A DNA stretch of 64,000 nt from Hippopus hippopus (Eukaryota > Mollusca > Bivalvia > Cardiida > Cardiidae). This document shows, one piece after another, positions 54,646-64,000 of the stretch. How positions within the stretch are numbered: position 1 is the stretch's first letter; each line of letters opens with the position of its first letter. The position numbers and the translations under genes were made by a program. Below the pieces are notes generated by a model. That model searched no databases. It saw only the letters and a list, made by a program, of their open reading frames with translations, and was not told the DNA's origin. The stretch lies in the NCBI GenBank assembly GCA_946811185.2, contig OX328109.1:35882129-35946128 (forward strand), given 5' to 3'.

Positions 54646-56013
54646 ATGCCTGTTAACAAATTTGGAAGAATGGAAGATGCTGAAACAAGCGATGATGGTG
54701 TGTCACTCGCTTACATAAATAATAATTTTTTACGTAAAGATGGAACAACTGTTGTTACTGGTTCTATAAACATGAATGGTAATACATTAACGAGGGTTAG
54801 TAATCCAGTAAATTCTCATGATGTGGCAACTAAGGATTATGTTGACACCAACTCAGGGTTGTTGGATGAAAACGGTGGATACCACGTTAAAAATGGTTAT
54901 TTAAACATGGGTTTTAATCCGATAAAAAACGTTAAGGAACCAACAGAATCGCATGAAGCTGCTACTAAAAATTATGTGGATAAGAGTGGTAAAGCAATAG
55001 TAGTGGAACCAGATGGCACCTTTTCCGCTGTTGCAAATATAAATATGAAAGGATATAGTTTAACAAATCTTATAGATCCCGTATATCCACAAGATGCTGC
55101 AACTAGGGCTTATGTAGATGGTTTGAGACGAGCCTTTGTTTACTTAAATGAAGTGTATCTAGCAGTTGCAGACGTTTCTATGGGTGGGCGGAGAATTAGC
55201 GACGTTGGAAGCCCTTTAGAAGAGCAACAAGCTGCAAATAAGTTTTATGTAGATACCATCGTTGAGGCGGCTACCGCGGGTGAAAAAGCTTTGACAAAAA
55301 AACAAGATGGGTCTTTTTTAATGGCTGGTGAAATAGATATGAATGATCACCAGATTATTGGATTACCAAATCCTGCATCCCCTTACTCCGCTGTCAATAA
55401 AAATTATGTTGATAATGGCGGAGCTATTATAAAAAATTGGGATGGAACTTTTATGGTAGCGACTAACATAAATCTTCGGGGTTTTTCTTTAAAAAACGCG
55501 GCAACCCCAGTAGAAGAGAGAGATTTAGCAACAAAATCATACGTGGATAAAAAAGTCTCCCTCCCTATTATAACCGTGTGGGCTGAAGAAAATGGACCAA
55601 TTGGAAACGGTAATTATGAGTTTTCATTTGGTAATGGTGCTTCAGGTGCTGGCCATAGAATGGGTGGTTATTGTATGAGTGCTCCGGGTAGAATTATAAG
55701 AGGTAGTTTAACGGTTGTTAAAGATGACCCTAATGTACCAGAAGAGGTAAAAGTTAATATTGTGTTAAACGGAATAGAGCAGGTTGATTACTCTATTATT
55801 AAAAAGAAAGATGAGACTTGTACCGGTGTAGTTTTTCCTAAACCACTCGAAATTAAACAATGCGATATCATAAACTTTATTTCAAGATCAAACAACCCTA
55901 CTGCGAGTCACTCTTACATATCTATTTTGATAGAGTTAGACTTGTACGGGATCGGTAGATTCCGGGTAGACTTGCCTACCCTTAAAGTGTTAATATTGGA
56001 AAAAAAGGATTAG
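54646..56013 (+). CDS. Fiber-like protein with six ATKxYVD repeats and C-terminal head
   Basis: A 455-aa protein. Six repeats of the form I(N/D)M-G-x-I-x-N/D-x-x-x-P-x(6)-A-T/N-K-x-Y-V-D end with YVD at residues 65, 110, 156, 201, 254 and 299. Spacing is 45-46 residues except one of 53. Repeats of this kind occur in phage tail fibers and build trimeric shafts. The last ~150 residues (from LPIITVWAEENGP) are non-repetitive and beta-rich and could be a receptor-binding head. The repeats and the gene's place after the protease suggest the element's attachment fiber, projecting from the penton. Receptor and trimer are inference. There is no signal peptide or membrane segment. Start context AATATAAAAAATG. 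Confidence 0.82.
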   Translation: MPVNKFGRMEDAETSDDGVSLAYINNNFLRKDGTTVVTGSINMNGNTLTRVSNPVNSHDVATKDYVDTNSGLLDENGGYHVKNGYLNMGFNPIKNVKEPTESHEAATKNYVDKSGKAIVVEPDGTFSAVANINMKGYSLTNLIDPVYPQDAATRAYVDGLRRAFVYLNEVYLAVADVSMGGRRISDVGSPLEEQQAANKFYVDTIVEAATAGEKALTKKQDGSFLMAGEIDMNDHQIIGLPNPASPYSAVNKNYVDNGGAIIKNWDGTFMVATNINLRGFSLKNAATPVEERDLATKSYVDKKVSLPIITVWAEENGPIGNGNYEFSFGNGASGAGHRMGGYCMSAPGRIIRGSLTVVKDDPNVPEEVKVNIVLNGIEQVDYSIIKKKDETCTGVVFPKPLEIKQCDIINFISRSNNPTASHSYISILIELDLYGIGRFRVDLPTLKVLILEKKD

Positions 56014-56085
56014 TTTACACCATGTGACATAGTATTTCACAACGCTTACTCATATAATACCAGTTTAGTCTGGACTTTTGAGGAG

Positions 56086-56421
56086 AATGGTAGTATGTTA
56101 TGATATTAATAATTTTTTGCTTTGTTTTTTAAAAAAAATTAAAAAATGTATATGATAATTGTATAAAATATGATTTTTTATTTATAATAATAAAGTGGTT
56201 TTACTTTCTTGTTGTAAGAATGTTATTACACAAAATGGTAACCTCTGGCGTGGTCTAACAGCCCGTAAGTTAATACCATATTTCTTACACATTAAAAAAA
56301 CACAAAGTTGTAAGGCTGCTGTTTAAAAACAAAATAAGTATTTTATACAATTATTTTACACGTGAAACATTTTTTTAAAAAAACAAGGTAAAATTTTTTG
56401 ATATTATAATATACTACCATT
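56086..56421. repeat. ~90-bp imperfect inverted repeat, right-arm noncoding region
   Basis: The arms are about 56086-56175 and 56335-56421. Each starts outermost with AATGGTAGTAT and ends with ATAATTGTATAAAATA. The loop is ~160 bp. Conservation is patchy but runs the whole arm. It lies in the only long noncoding part of the element (56014-56652). Possible roles are a transcription end region, a replication structure, or a decayed foldback insertion. Confidence 0.7.
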
Positions 56422-56525
56422 TTTTGTAGGATTGTTTACTAAATAATACTTCCTCTTTCGTTTTCGTTGGGGAAGTAAAAAATGGTTTAATCATGGTAGT
56501 GTCATTACTCACCTTACTTCATCTA

Positions 56526-56548
56526 TACCTTCTTTTATGAGAAGGTAT
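56526..56548. terminator. Small hairpin ATACCTTCT...AGAAGGTAT
   Basis: A stem of about 9 bp with a 5-nt loop in the gap between the convergent fiber and 175-aa genes. It could be a 3'-end signal; the role is not established. Confidence 0.35.
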
Positions 56549-56596
56549 GGAAAACGGAGTTGAAGGTGATTTTTTAAACTAGTTTAACGTTTTTCA

Positions 56597-56645
56597 ACAT
56601 TAGCTTGGGGACATCGTAAAATATAACTTTATTTATAAACAAGTT
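56597..56645 (+). pseudogene. Mirrored fragment of the PolB 3' end
   Basis: Positions 56597-56626 match the last 30 nt of the PolB gene (reverse strand of 41932-41961) at 28 of 30 bases, through the stop codon. ACAAGTTATATTTT then matches a few bases further on in both places. The orientation is mirrored: in each arm the fragment points outward toward the TIR, just beyond the 3' end of the terminal gene. It cannot be functional polymerase. It looks like a relic of an older, longer inverted terminal duplication or of exchange between the two ends. Confidence 0.7.
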
Positions 56646-56652
56646 ATATTTT

Positions 56653-57180
56653 TTAAAACCCAACCTTTTTAATTATTTGTTTAGTCACACCCGACAAATT
56701 TTCTATATGTATTACTTTGTTTTCTTTCGTTTTTTTAGTACGTGGTAAAAGTCTGTTATTATTCTCACACATGTCAAAAAACATTAGCCAGACTTTGTAT
56801 AACATTTCGTTTCTAGTTAACTTTTTATCTAATTTAAATCCTTTAGTTTTATTATACATTAGTACTAAATTTTTCTTAGACTCGTTTTTGCATTTGTAAA
56901 TTTGTTCCCAAAATGCAACCTTTTTAGGTATATATCGTCTGATTTCGGGATCTATAGAATCTAAAATACTGTTTGTGTAGTTAGCTAGAAGTAAAGCGAA
57001 TCTCGCTAAAATTACTTTCTTCATTGTTTCAGTTAGTGACGTGTCTGAAATTAAGTTTTTAAAATTATCTTTAGCTATATCTACGTTTAGCAAATTCTCT
57101 TTCATGTTATCTATAGCCTTCATTAAACCCTCGTCTTTGTCTAAGTTTAATTCTTTTAGAAAATCTTTTAGCGGTTCCAT
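56653..57180 (-). CDS. 175-aa orphan protein at the right end of the Polinton
   Basis: A helical, Lys/Glu/Asn-rich protein of 175 aa with no signal peptide or membrane segment. A hydrophobic helix (KVILARFALLLANYTNSIL, ~residues 55-73) precedes a charged region and a Trp/Phe-rich segment (YKVWLMFFDMC). I recognise no family. It occupies the mirror position of the RING gene, next to the TIR and reading inward. End genes in large DNA viruses are often lineage-specific host-interaction genes, so a similar role is possible but unproven. The ATG lies close to ACATAAAAAACAT. The frame is long enough in AT-rich DNA to be convincing but not certain. Confidence 0.65.
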   Translation of the reverse strand: MEPLKDFLKELNLDKDEGLMKAIDNMKENLLNVDIAKDNFKNLISDTSLTETMKKVILARFALLLANYTNSILDSIDPEIRRYIPKKVAFWEQIYKCKNESKKNLVLMYNKTKGFKLDKKLTRNEMLYKVWLMFFDMCENNNRLLPRTKKTKENKVIHIENLSGVTKQIIKKVGF

Positions 57181-57216
57181 ATGTTTTTTATGTTTGCTTA
57201 AAATTTTTTTTCTTTT

Positions 57217-57253
<37 letters not shown>

Positions 57254-57262
57254 AATTTTTAA

Positions 57263-57510
57263 AAAATTTTTTTTTCACCTAGACTGACCCGTCTAAACAG
57301 CTTTAGCTTTTTAGTCGACTGTTGGGGTTTGTGCGAACGAGGAATATGGGGGTTAGCGGGTGTGGGATGGAGTTATCCAAACAAGTTGGGGTTTTGTTTT
57401 TTTTTTAAATCCGAAGATTGGAGGATTTAAAAATTGAATTTTTCGAATCGCATTGAGGTTTTGCCCCTTTCTTTTGGGTTTGAGTTAGATAACCCATTAT
57501 ACTAACTACT
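57263..57510 (-). repeat. Right terminal inverted repeat of the Polinton
   Basis: This is the inverted copy of 40817-41064 and ends ...CTAACTACT directly before the CCTATC duplication. A run of about 29 T lies just inside it at 57221-57249. Such a run could be a replication-associated slippage tract or a place where assembly length is unreliable. Confidence 0.97.
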
Positions 57511-57516
57511 CCTATC
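57511..57516. repeat. Target-site duplication, right copy (CCTATC)
   Basis: CCTATC follows the last TIR base directly. Removing the element plus one copy gives an inferred empty site ...ACGCAGTG-CCTATC-AATATC.... Confidence 0.95.
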
Positions 57517-57778
57517 AATATCTATCCTGTACAGGATAGTGATACGTCATAGCAGTCAGGTCTAATCTTCGAAGAATATGACATGCGCAGACAACGGGAC
57601 GACTTTATGAATTTCTCAACATATACCCGGTTGGGGGGTACAAAATTAATGTACTTTCAGTTTTTTGTCTAATTTGAATATAAATTTATCGATAAAGCAT
57701 GCATCATTTCCTACAGTTTTTGATGTCTTTTCAATTTTCGACCATAATTTACACTGCTACACCCACTTACATGCCCTG

Positions 57779-57991
57779 TTAACTCTTTCCATACCATAGA
57801 CGACAACTGAAGCTTTTGTGGACAGTGTAGATCAAGAATAGACTGCACAGAACGTGCAGTCTGATCTCTGATCTACACTGTCCACTGCTATATTCTAGAT
57901 TCTGACTGAACTGTCTCTTGATCTTACAGAGAAAATATATTTACAGCCTTTGAGAAAATGCAGACTATCTATTCAGTAGTGAAAGAGTTAA
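57779..57991. mobile_element. MITE with family A core and family B-like ends
   Basis: TTAA-CTCTTTCCATACC and GTGAAAGAG-TTAA bound a core AGACTGCACAGAACGTGCAG. It shares its right TTAA with the next copy. Confidence 0.7.
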
Positions 57992-58236
57992 ACCGTCATC
58001 CTATACTACATAATCCCGAGTTTTAACGACCCCGATAAAAAGAAAGCTTTTGAAAACATTGTGGGAAAAGGAAAAAATGCTGGTAACTAGCATTTTCTCC
58101 TTTTCTCTCGATTTTTCTACCCTTTCTCAGTCAAAAAGCATAATTTCAGCCACATTTAAATTGTCGTCTGCAAATGCTTTCAATTTGGACGACTCCAAAT
58201 TTGTTTCGTTTGGTAATGAGCTGAAACAAATTTGCG
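57988..58236. mobile_element. MITE family B copy
   Basis: Core GGAAAAAATGCTGGTAACTAGC...; right end CGTTTGGTAATGAGC. Confidence 0.7.
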
Positions 58237-58258
58237 GCAGACGACAAGGAAAATATCC

Positions 58259-58468
58259 ATAACCCTTACCTTGTTAAATTAGTTAAAAGAAACTTCAAGC
58301 CAATGGTAAAAAAAACCAAATGTTTCTATTTCATTTTTCTTTTTTTTAAGAAAAAAAATCCCTACGGACAATGTAGATTTAAGATCAGACTGCACGTTCT
58401 GTGCAGTCTGATCTAGATCTACACTGTCCTTAAATGGTCATTGAGTCATGCTTAGCAGCCTCGGGGTT
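58259..58468. mobile_element. MITE family A copy
   Basis: AACCCTTACCTTGTTAAA to CAGCCTCGGGGTTG; intact core AAGATCAGACTGCACGTTCT. Confidence 0.72.
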
Positions 58469-58500
58469 GAAAGATGAAAGACGATCAAGATGATTTACAA

Positions 58501-58902
58501 TTAACTCTTTACCAAACGATTAGGGTTTCATTTTCCTAGATAAAAAATGAAAAAAGAAAACACACTTGCATACATCGTGAGAAAAGGAGAAAGTGCTGGA
58601 AAACAACAGTTTCTGCTTTTCCCACATTTGTTCTTCACTTTCACAGACAGAAATCATAACTTCAGTTAATAACTGCAAACGCTTTGAATTTGGACGAGTT
58701 AAAAACTTGTCGTCTGGTAAAGAGTTAACACTTGTGGGAAAAGGAGAAAAAGTTGGTAACCAGCACTTTCTCCTTTTTCCCACAATGTATTCCTCCGTTT
58801 TTAAGACAAACGTTCATCATTTGAGCCATGGTTTATTTGTCGTCTGCAAATGCTTTCAAAAAACGGACAAGTCTGAAATTTTATCGTTTATTAAAGAGCT
58901 AA
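58501..58902. mobile_element. Two MITE family B copies sharing a TTAA
   Basis: The first, 58501-58728, is bounded TTAA-CTCTTTACCAAACG and TCTGGTAAAGAG-TTAA. The second starts at the same TTAA, lacks its left part and has core AGTTGGTAACCAGCACTTTC. Confidence 0.8.
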
Positions 58903-59307
58903 AAGGGGTACTGCATAAGTCCGTCTAGAATGGATCACTAAACACTCATCCTGCTATGTAAGTGATATGAAACTTAGTTTAAACATATTTTATTTGCAAA
59001 TTCAACTAAAATGTACAAGATAATTTACAAATACAGTTCAAAATTTTATGCAAAATGGATAAGAACGAAAGCAGTGCTTATAATGTTCTTCTTCAAGTTG
59101 ATAGCCTAAACAAACGAGTACAAGTCATAAATTTAAACTAATATACTATACAGTGAGAGAGAGAGATAATATTATTAATAACTGTTTGGGAATAGGGAAG
59201 AAATATGTTTTGATTGGAAAACTATGACATGAGTTAGACTGAGAAGTACAGGAAGAGAAAGGGGAAAGATAAGGTAATGGAAGAGATAGTGTAAAGTAGA
59301 TAAGATA
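58903..59307. other. No gene recognised
   Basis: AT-rich with a short GA repeat at 59155-59167. Confidence 0.45.
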
Positions 59308-59509
59308 TGAAACTTTACAGCCGATTGTTAAAAACCCACATTTTTGCTATTTTAAATGTGTGTGTGTTTTTTTTTTTGGGGGGGGGGGAATGATATCTCT
59401 TTATCGGACAGTGTATATCAAGATCAGACTGCACGTTCTGTGCAGTCTGATCTTGATCTACACTGTCCGCAAAAGGTCCTTGAGTCGCGCTTAGCAACCT
59501 AAGGGTTAA
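59308..59509. mobile_element. MITE family A copy, left end truncated
   Basis: Ends CCTAAGGG-TTAA; intact core AAGATCAGACTGCACGTTCT; G/T homopolymer runs at 59367-59388. Confidence 0.72.
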
Positions 59510-61004
59510 TGCAGTTAAAATTTCATCATTTGATCCTCTCGCGCAGACGATAAATAATATGCAAATTGTTAATGTGGTCTGTAAAAAAGGCGGGAAACAG
59601 CGGGATCACCAGCAGGTGAATGGCAGTTTCTATGGTTTCCCTGTTTTTTATTGGTTGTTTTATAATTGAAATCGCAATTTGTTCATAAACCCACATTACA
59701 TCATCCGAAATCTTTTTGTTACTTACAGAAGCCTATAAGGGCCAAGTTTTCTTTCCTCGTTATTACACGTCTCAAACTGGCGTAATAACGAGACTTTCGC
59801 GTAAATCCTTGAAGCGCAAAACGCGAAAAATGGTCTTTTGCGAACGGAATAGCTCAAGATCAGAATGCAAACAACGCTGTATACTAAAGAAGCCAAAATA
59901 AGAAACCAAAGTAAGAAATTAATAAGTGAGGAGAAGTCTTGAAATGACTGATTCGATTATACCCTTGTATGATAAAACGAGATAAGACACCACCACAAAC
60001 AAAAAAAATCTAGATCTCAGCTCTTGTTATTTATCACATGGTAGTGTCCTTAGAAAGGCGCTGCATCGTCCCCACTCTGTGTTGGTGAATCCCTGAAAGA
60101 CAATGAATGAAAGAAGTGTATGTGTTATAGCTGAAATCTGTTGAAAACCGCGTATAACCGCCTAAAATCCCCTTCAAACAAATAAAGATTTTGGCAAAAA
60201 AAAAAAGAGGCAGGCAGTAAGTAGATGAAAAAGAATCGTTAATATTGTTTTTCCTGTTGGCTGCGCTTGCCGTGACGGAGTGCTCGTGGGTAGGTCATTG
60301 TGAGGAAACACTCCTGCCTACCACTGGAAAACTTCAGGAACGACATGAATAGTAAGCTGTCGCTGTGATTCGACTAATATACCATTTTAAAGTGGCATGA
60401 GACAGCATTTGAACAAAGAAAAACTACCATGATAAAACGTACTCTCAGATGAGGTTAAAGCTGCGCGTGAAGTTATTTCAAATTATTTAAGTTGTTTTAA
60501 ATTAAAACTATCATCCGCATCCAAAATTACACCTAATGGGAACACACCCTAGAAAAAAATCTTCATGTACCATTTTAATCCTTATCTTGCGTTAGTAAGT
60601 AGTAACCCCTAATCCGGCGACTCTGAATAAATTTTGCGGAGGGTCAAGATCAGACTCCATACACGTGTAGACTAATCTTGTTGCACACCCTACGCTACTA
60701 CATAAATGGTTTAGCCATATTAACTGCCGGTAAACTTAGTAAACTTACTCTAGGCTTCTTAAAGTAACATCCAACAAGTTTATTTCCGCATTTTTTTTTT
60801 CAAAGAAAATCTTAACAAGGACCGATTTTATTCCAGCGCAAAAATTACTAAAATTTGACAGGAATACCGGCGAAAAACAGGGAATATCCAAGGGTTTTTT
60901 TTTAGTATTTTTTCTGTAAAATTTTGCACCCCGTTTGATATGTATTTGATATGCATTGCGTTTGATATTTTGCGTAAAAAGACTATACATGTATATTGTA
61001 AATA
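59510..61004. other. No gene recognised
   Basis: Contains a decayed family A core at ~60640-60700. Open frames here have no recognisable domain. Confidence 0.45.
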
Positions 61005-61095
61005 CAACAGTCGGCCGGATATCAGTTGATAGAGTCGCTGAGATATACTGTTGAAGGTTGTGGTTCGATATCCAGCGGAAGCAAATAATTTTTGC
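61005..61095 (+). repeat. tRNA-like SINE head
   Basis: GGCCGGATATCAGTTGATAG with B box GGTTCGATATCC; no recognisable body. Confidence 0.5.
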
Positions 61096-61262
61096 AGGCT
61101 TTTTCCCAATTAAGAGTAGGCCTAATTAACAATTACGTCCCTATGATTTTACCTAAAAATAACTCTTTACCATAAAAAACCGGGTCAAAGTCTAGGTTTA
61201 TGTTGGCTTAGAATAAAAAAGATAGAATTCAATCTGATCTAGTCAATATCTTTCGAAAAATA

Positions 61263-61535
61263 GAGCCCGCCCGGGTAGCTCATTGGTTAACGTATCGGAC
61301 TCGTGACCTGGTATTTGTGAGTTCGATATCCGGTTGAGACAAACTTTCTTTCCGGCGATTTTTCGCCTCTCACCTATGATGCATGTGAGAAAGTAGTCAG
61401 TAATTTGGAAAGAAAGTTGTGTCAGTACTGGTGAGAGAAAGCCAAGAAACACATGCGTAGGTGCACTGGCCACCGTGATATCACCCAAGCTGTTAAAACG
61501 GTGTTAAACTCCAATTCAATCAATCAATCAATTGA
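61263..61535 (+). mobile_element. SINE-1 copy
   Basis: GCCCGCCCGGGTAGCTCATT head, B box GTTCGATATCC, same body as 38406-38665, tail AATCAATCAATCAATTG. Confidence 0.85.
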
Positions 61536-61998
61536 AAATGGACATCTAAGTAGGAGGCGAAGGGAACGTGTAAACGCGCCTTTAATCTGATAATAAAGTT
61601 TTATAGCCATAGCTGACGGTGTTAAATTATGACAGAACAAATTTTTTTTGATTGGTCAAGAAGGATCCTGTTTGATAAGTTAAGAATGTTCTAACTGATC
61701 TTAATCTTGTCGTTTAGTAAACGAAGTTGCACTATCATATTGAGATTATTCGATTTACAAAAGTATCATATTTGTTAAACTGCAGGCCTATAGTCTGATG
61801 TGAGGCTAGTCCTTTCGGAAGGGAGATTCAAATCATAGTTACGGGTTAACGCGTCGATCGCCTTGGAGATGAAGAAAATTTTATAGTATTAGTTGTTGGC
61901 ACCGAATTGTGAGGGTGCGAAATTATCCTACGTATGCTACGGACTGGTAGTCTAATCTTTGTCTTCTCTGTAAGCAAGGGGCAGATAAGAACTGCGAG
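61536..61998. other. No gene recognised
   Basis: Unique-looking sequence. Confidence 0.45.
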
Positions 61999-62212
61999 TT
62001 AACCCTTTCCCTCACAACAAAATTTAAGACTAATCTTTGTTGAAAGCATTTATAGAGGAGAAACTATACATGACTCAAACGATGAGATTTGTTTTTGGAA
62101 TAGAAGAAAACACTGTGGGAAAAGGAGAAAATGCTGTTGACCAGCATTTTCTCCTTTTCCCACTGTGTTTTCAAAAGGCCTCTCGTTAAAACTCGGGGTT
62201 GTGTGGTATTAG
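61999..62212. mobile_element. MITE family B copy with perfect core
   Basis: GAAAACACTGTGGGAAAAGG and its exact complement surround ATGCTGTTGACCAGCAT; left end TTAA-CCCTTTCC. Confidence 0.8.
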
Positions 62213-63750
62213 GTCAAGACATCTATGAGCCAAGTGATACTGAAAATTATATAGCCTTTGCTGATGGTGCCAATAAATTGTAAGGTAATAAAAGTATTTG
62301 ACTGATTAAATGGTATGTTATTAAAGGAAGCTATTCAGATATTGATAATCAAGCAAAATTTCCTAAATGTTTTATATGAATAAAGTAAGAAAGATAACAT
62401 CTAGCGAACCATCGGTAAATAAGAATGAAAAGTATAAGGAGACAAATCATCTCAATGGTTTTTCTTGAATAGGCTATGTAGCCTCTAAATGATACTCATT
62501 TACTCATTTTAAGCCAAATGTAACCAATTGCGTTTATATTTTATCTAACTATAGTCATTTTTGTAGCTTCATGACAAATATTACACCTGGCGGTTGCGAT
62601 ATTGCATACATTTCGACTGACAGAAAATGTAATTTTGGACATGGCTCCTATCAACTCGTTCATTCGAGGATACCACATGATGCTTGTCATGTGACTGTGT
62701 ATGACCTTCGCCTTGCATATTCATGTAGCTGGTAAGAAAGTGGAGTCGAGATACACCGAACAGGTCTACTTTCGCAACAATCTATGTCACAAGAACCCAA
62801 CAGCAATTTATTCGAGGATGTCGGAATTTTATATCGAGAGTGTAGTGGAATGATTTTAAAAACAGGAAAAATGTAAATTTCGTAAGTACGCATTAGTATT
62901 TAGCGTATTTGAATTGCTGAAAAAAGGGGGAAAGACGTGATCCTACAAATAGACGAGTGCCCCATTTCCCGTGTTGAAACAGCAAGTAGCCTAGCTTTCT
63001 ATTTTTAGATGGGATCTGCAAATGACTCTAGTGATGATACAATCCCACATTGTTTACAATTTTGACCTGGCGTAATTTTCTCCTGAACAAGACTCATTGT
63101 CAATCACAAGTCTGAAACTCGTTTTCATTCTTTGGGGCCATAGATATTGCTAATTTATTGATTTAAACACATTTCTGTATTTGGCTAGAATGAGTAGATG
63201 GGGAACTTTAGAGTGTTTTTAGATTTCGCGCTAACTAGTATTTCGCAAAGACTCGTGGTTATGTAACATGATCAAGCACGCGTCGATTATGTGAGATCGT
63301 ATTCAAATAAGCAGGATTACGTCATATCTGACCTCATGAAAATAGACGGAGTTACCAGTTGCATCACCGTCAAGACCATCTCCTTATTTAAACGACAATT
63401 TTGAACCTTTTTTCTGTATGTTACTGCCCAGTTTTGAACGTTTATAGAGAAATAGATATGTTGAAGTATATATCAGTCTTTTACAAGAAATTTTGTCTTA
63501 CAAGAAAGAAATCTAAATTAGCCCCTTTAAGCTACGAACTCAAAGTTTGATCTTTCGCTTCGGACATTAAATTAGAACAATGCGTGAACGGCCCTATGAT
63601 CTTAATCATAAAGTTTCATAGACCTAGCTCAAACTGTGCTATTGAAAAAAATGATAATTTTTTTAGAGCTATGGACGTGCAGTCTGATTCTAGTCTACTA
63701 TTCTAGTTATGAGGTGACGCACCAATGGCCATACCAGTCAATTAAGAAAG
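62213..63750. other. No gene recognised
   Basis: AT-rich sequence; open frames show no domain or splice support. Confidence 0.45.
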
Positions 63751-63961
63751 TTAACTCTAAGGCTGCTCAGCGCAACTAAGTGACCTTTTGCGGATAGTGT
63801 AGATCAAGATTAGGCTACACAGAACATGCAGTCTGGTCTTGGATCTACACAGTCCAATTAGAAGATATGTTTCCACCCAAATTGACTTTGAAATAGCAAT
63901 TCTGAGTTTTTATTATCGGCTTGAAAGTTTCATTTGACTTATTCAGCAGGTTAAGGCTTAA
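63751..63961. mobile_element. MITE family A copy with both TTAA ends
   Basis: Inverted copy: TTAA-CTCTAAGGCTGCTCAGCG to GCAGGTTAAGGC-TTAA; core decayed by several substitutions. Confidence 0.75.
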
Positions 63962-64000
63962 GAGCTATGGTTGACGGCGCCCAATTGTGAGGGAACACAG

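Larger units (their letters stand above)
40817..57510. mobile_element. Complete Polinton/Maverick element (polintovirus/adintovirus-like)
   Basis: The 16,694-bp element is bounded by 248-bp terminal inverted repeats and by an exact 6-bp duplication (CCTATC) at 40811-40816 and 57511-57516. Six-bp duplications, ends starting with AG and a size of 15-20 kb are the known hallmarks of Polintons. Inside are all the diagnostic genes: protein-primed PolB, retrovirus-like integrase with chromodomain, adenain-like protease, FtsK/HerA-type ATPase, double jelly-roll capsid and penton, plus PLA2, pX-like and fiber-like proteins. Every long frame is open except for a frame change between PLA2 and integrase. 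The element is visibly more AT-rich than the flanks and contains none of the host MITEs. Whether it is mobile or infectious cannot be told from sequence. Confidence 0.97.

Overview
The window looks like nuclear DNA of a marine mollusc, most likely a bivalve. It carries one interrupted host gene with GT..AG introns, tRNA-derived SINEs, decayed non-LTR retrotransposons, and many short palindrome-cored MITEs whose ends look TTAA-flanked. Species cannot be named from the sequence alone.

Host part, 1-40810 and 57517-64000. The only host gene I can support is a glucoside xylosyltransferase (GXYLT family) on the + strand at 14161-29424. It has seven coding exons whose splice phases all agree, giving about 392 aa. 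Its introns hold MITEs, SINEs, a 28-bp minisatellite split by a LINE, and a diverged repeat present in two introns. Upstream, at about 5276-9830, lies a decayed LINE on the - strand. A 728-bp TA-flanked MITE and the 3' tail of another LINE are nested in it. Everything else outside is repeats or sequence with no recognisable feature.

The main object is a complete Polinton/Maverick (polintovirus/adintovirus-like) element at 40817-57510, 16,694 bp. It has 248-bp terminal inverted repeats differing at two positions and a perfect 6-bp target-site duplication, CCTATC, on both sides. Left to right it encodes: a RING-finger protein (+); then on the - strand protein-primed PolB, a small HeH/NUMOD-like protein, the double jelly-roll major capsid protein, a 118-aa protein, a small basic core-like protein, a DUF8207-type protein, a two-helix membrane protein, a dUTPase-fold-like protein, a pX-like protein with GLYLK repeats, penton, a 54-aa coiled-coil micro-ORF and the packaging ATPase; then on the + strand a zinc-ribbon/phospholipase A2 protein, integrase with chromodomain, adenain-like protease and a fiber-like repeat protein; and last a 175-aa orphan (-). 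The set covers replication (PolB), integration (INT), capsid (MCP, penton), packaging (ATPase), maturation (protease), membrane breach (PLA2, pX-like) and probable attachment (fiber). This implies an element able, or recently able, to form virions.

Notable details are a -1 frame relation between the PLA2 and integrase frames at an A11 run, and a TATAAAATG-like start context on most genes. A mirrored fragment of the PolB 3' end lies in the right arm, and a ~90-bp inverted repeat sits beside the fiber gene. Two candidate protease cleavage sites are visible. No copy of the host MITE families is present inside the element although they are dense around it, which points to a young insertion.
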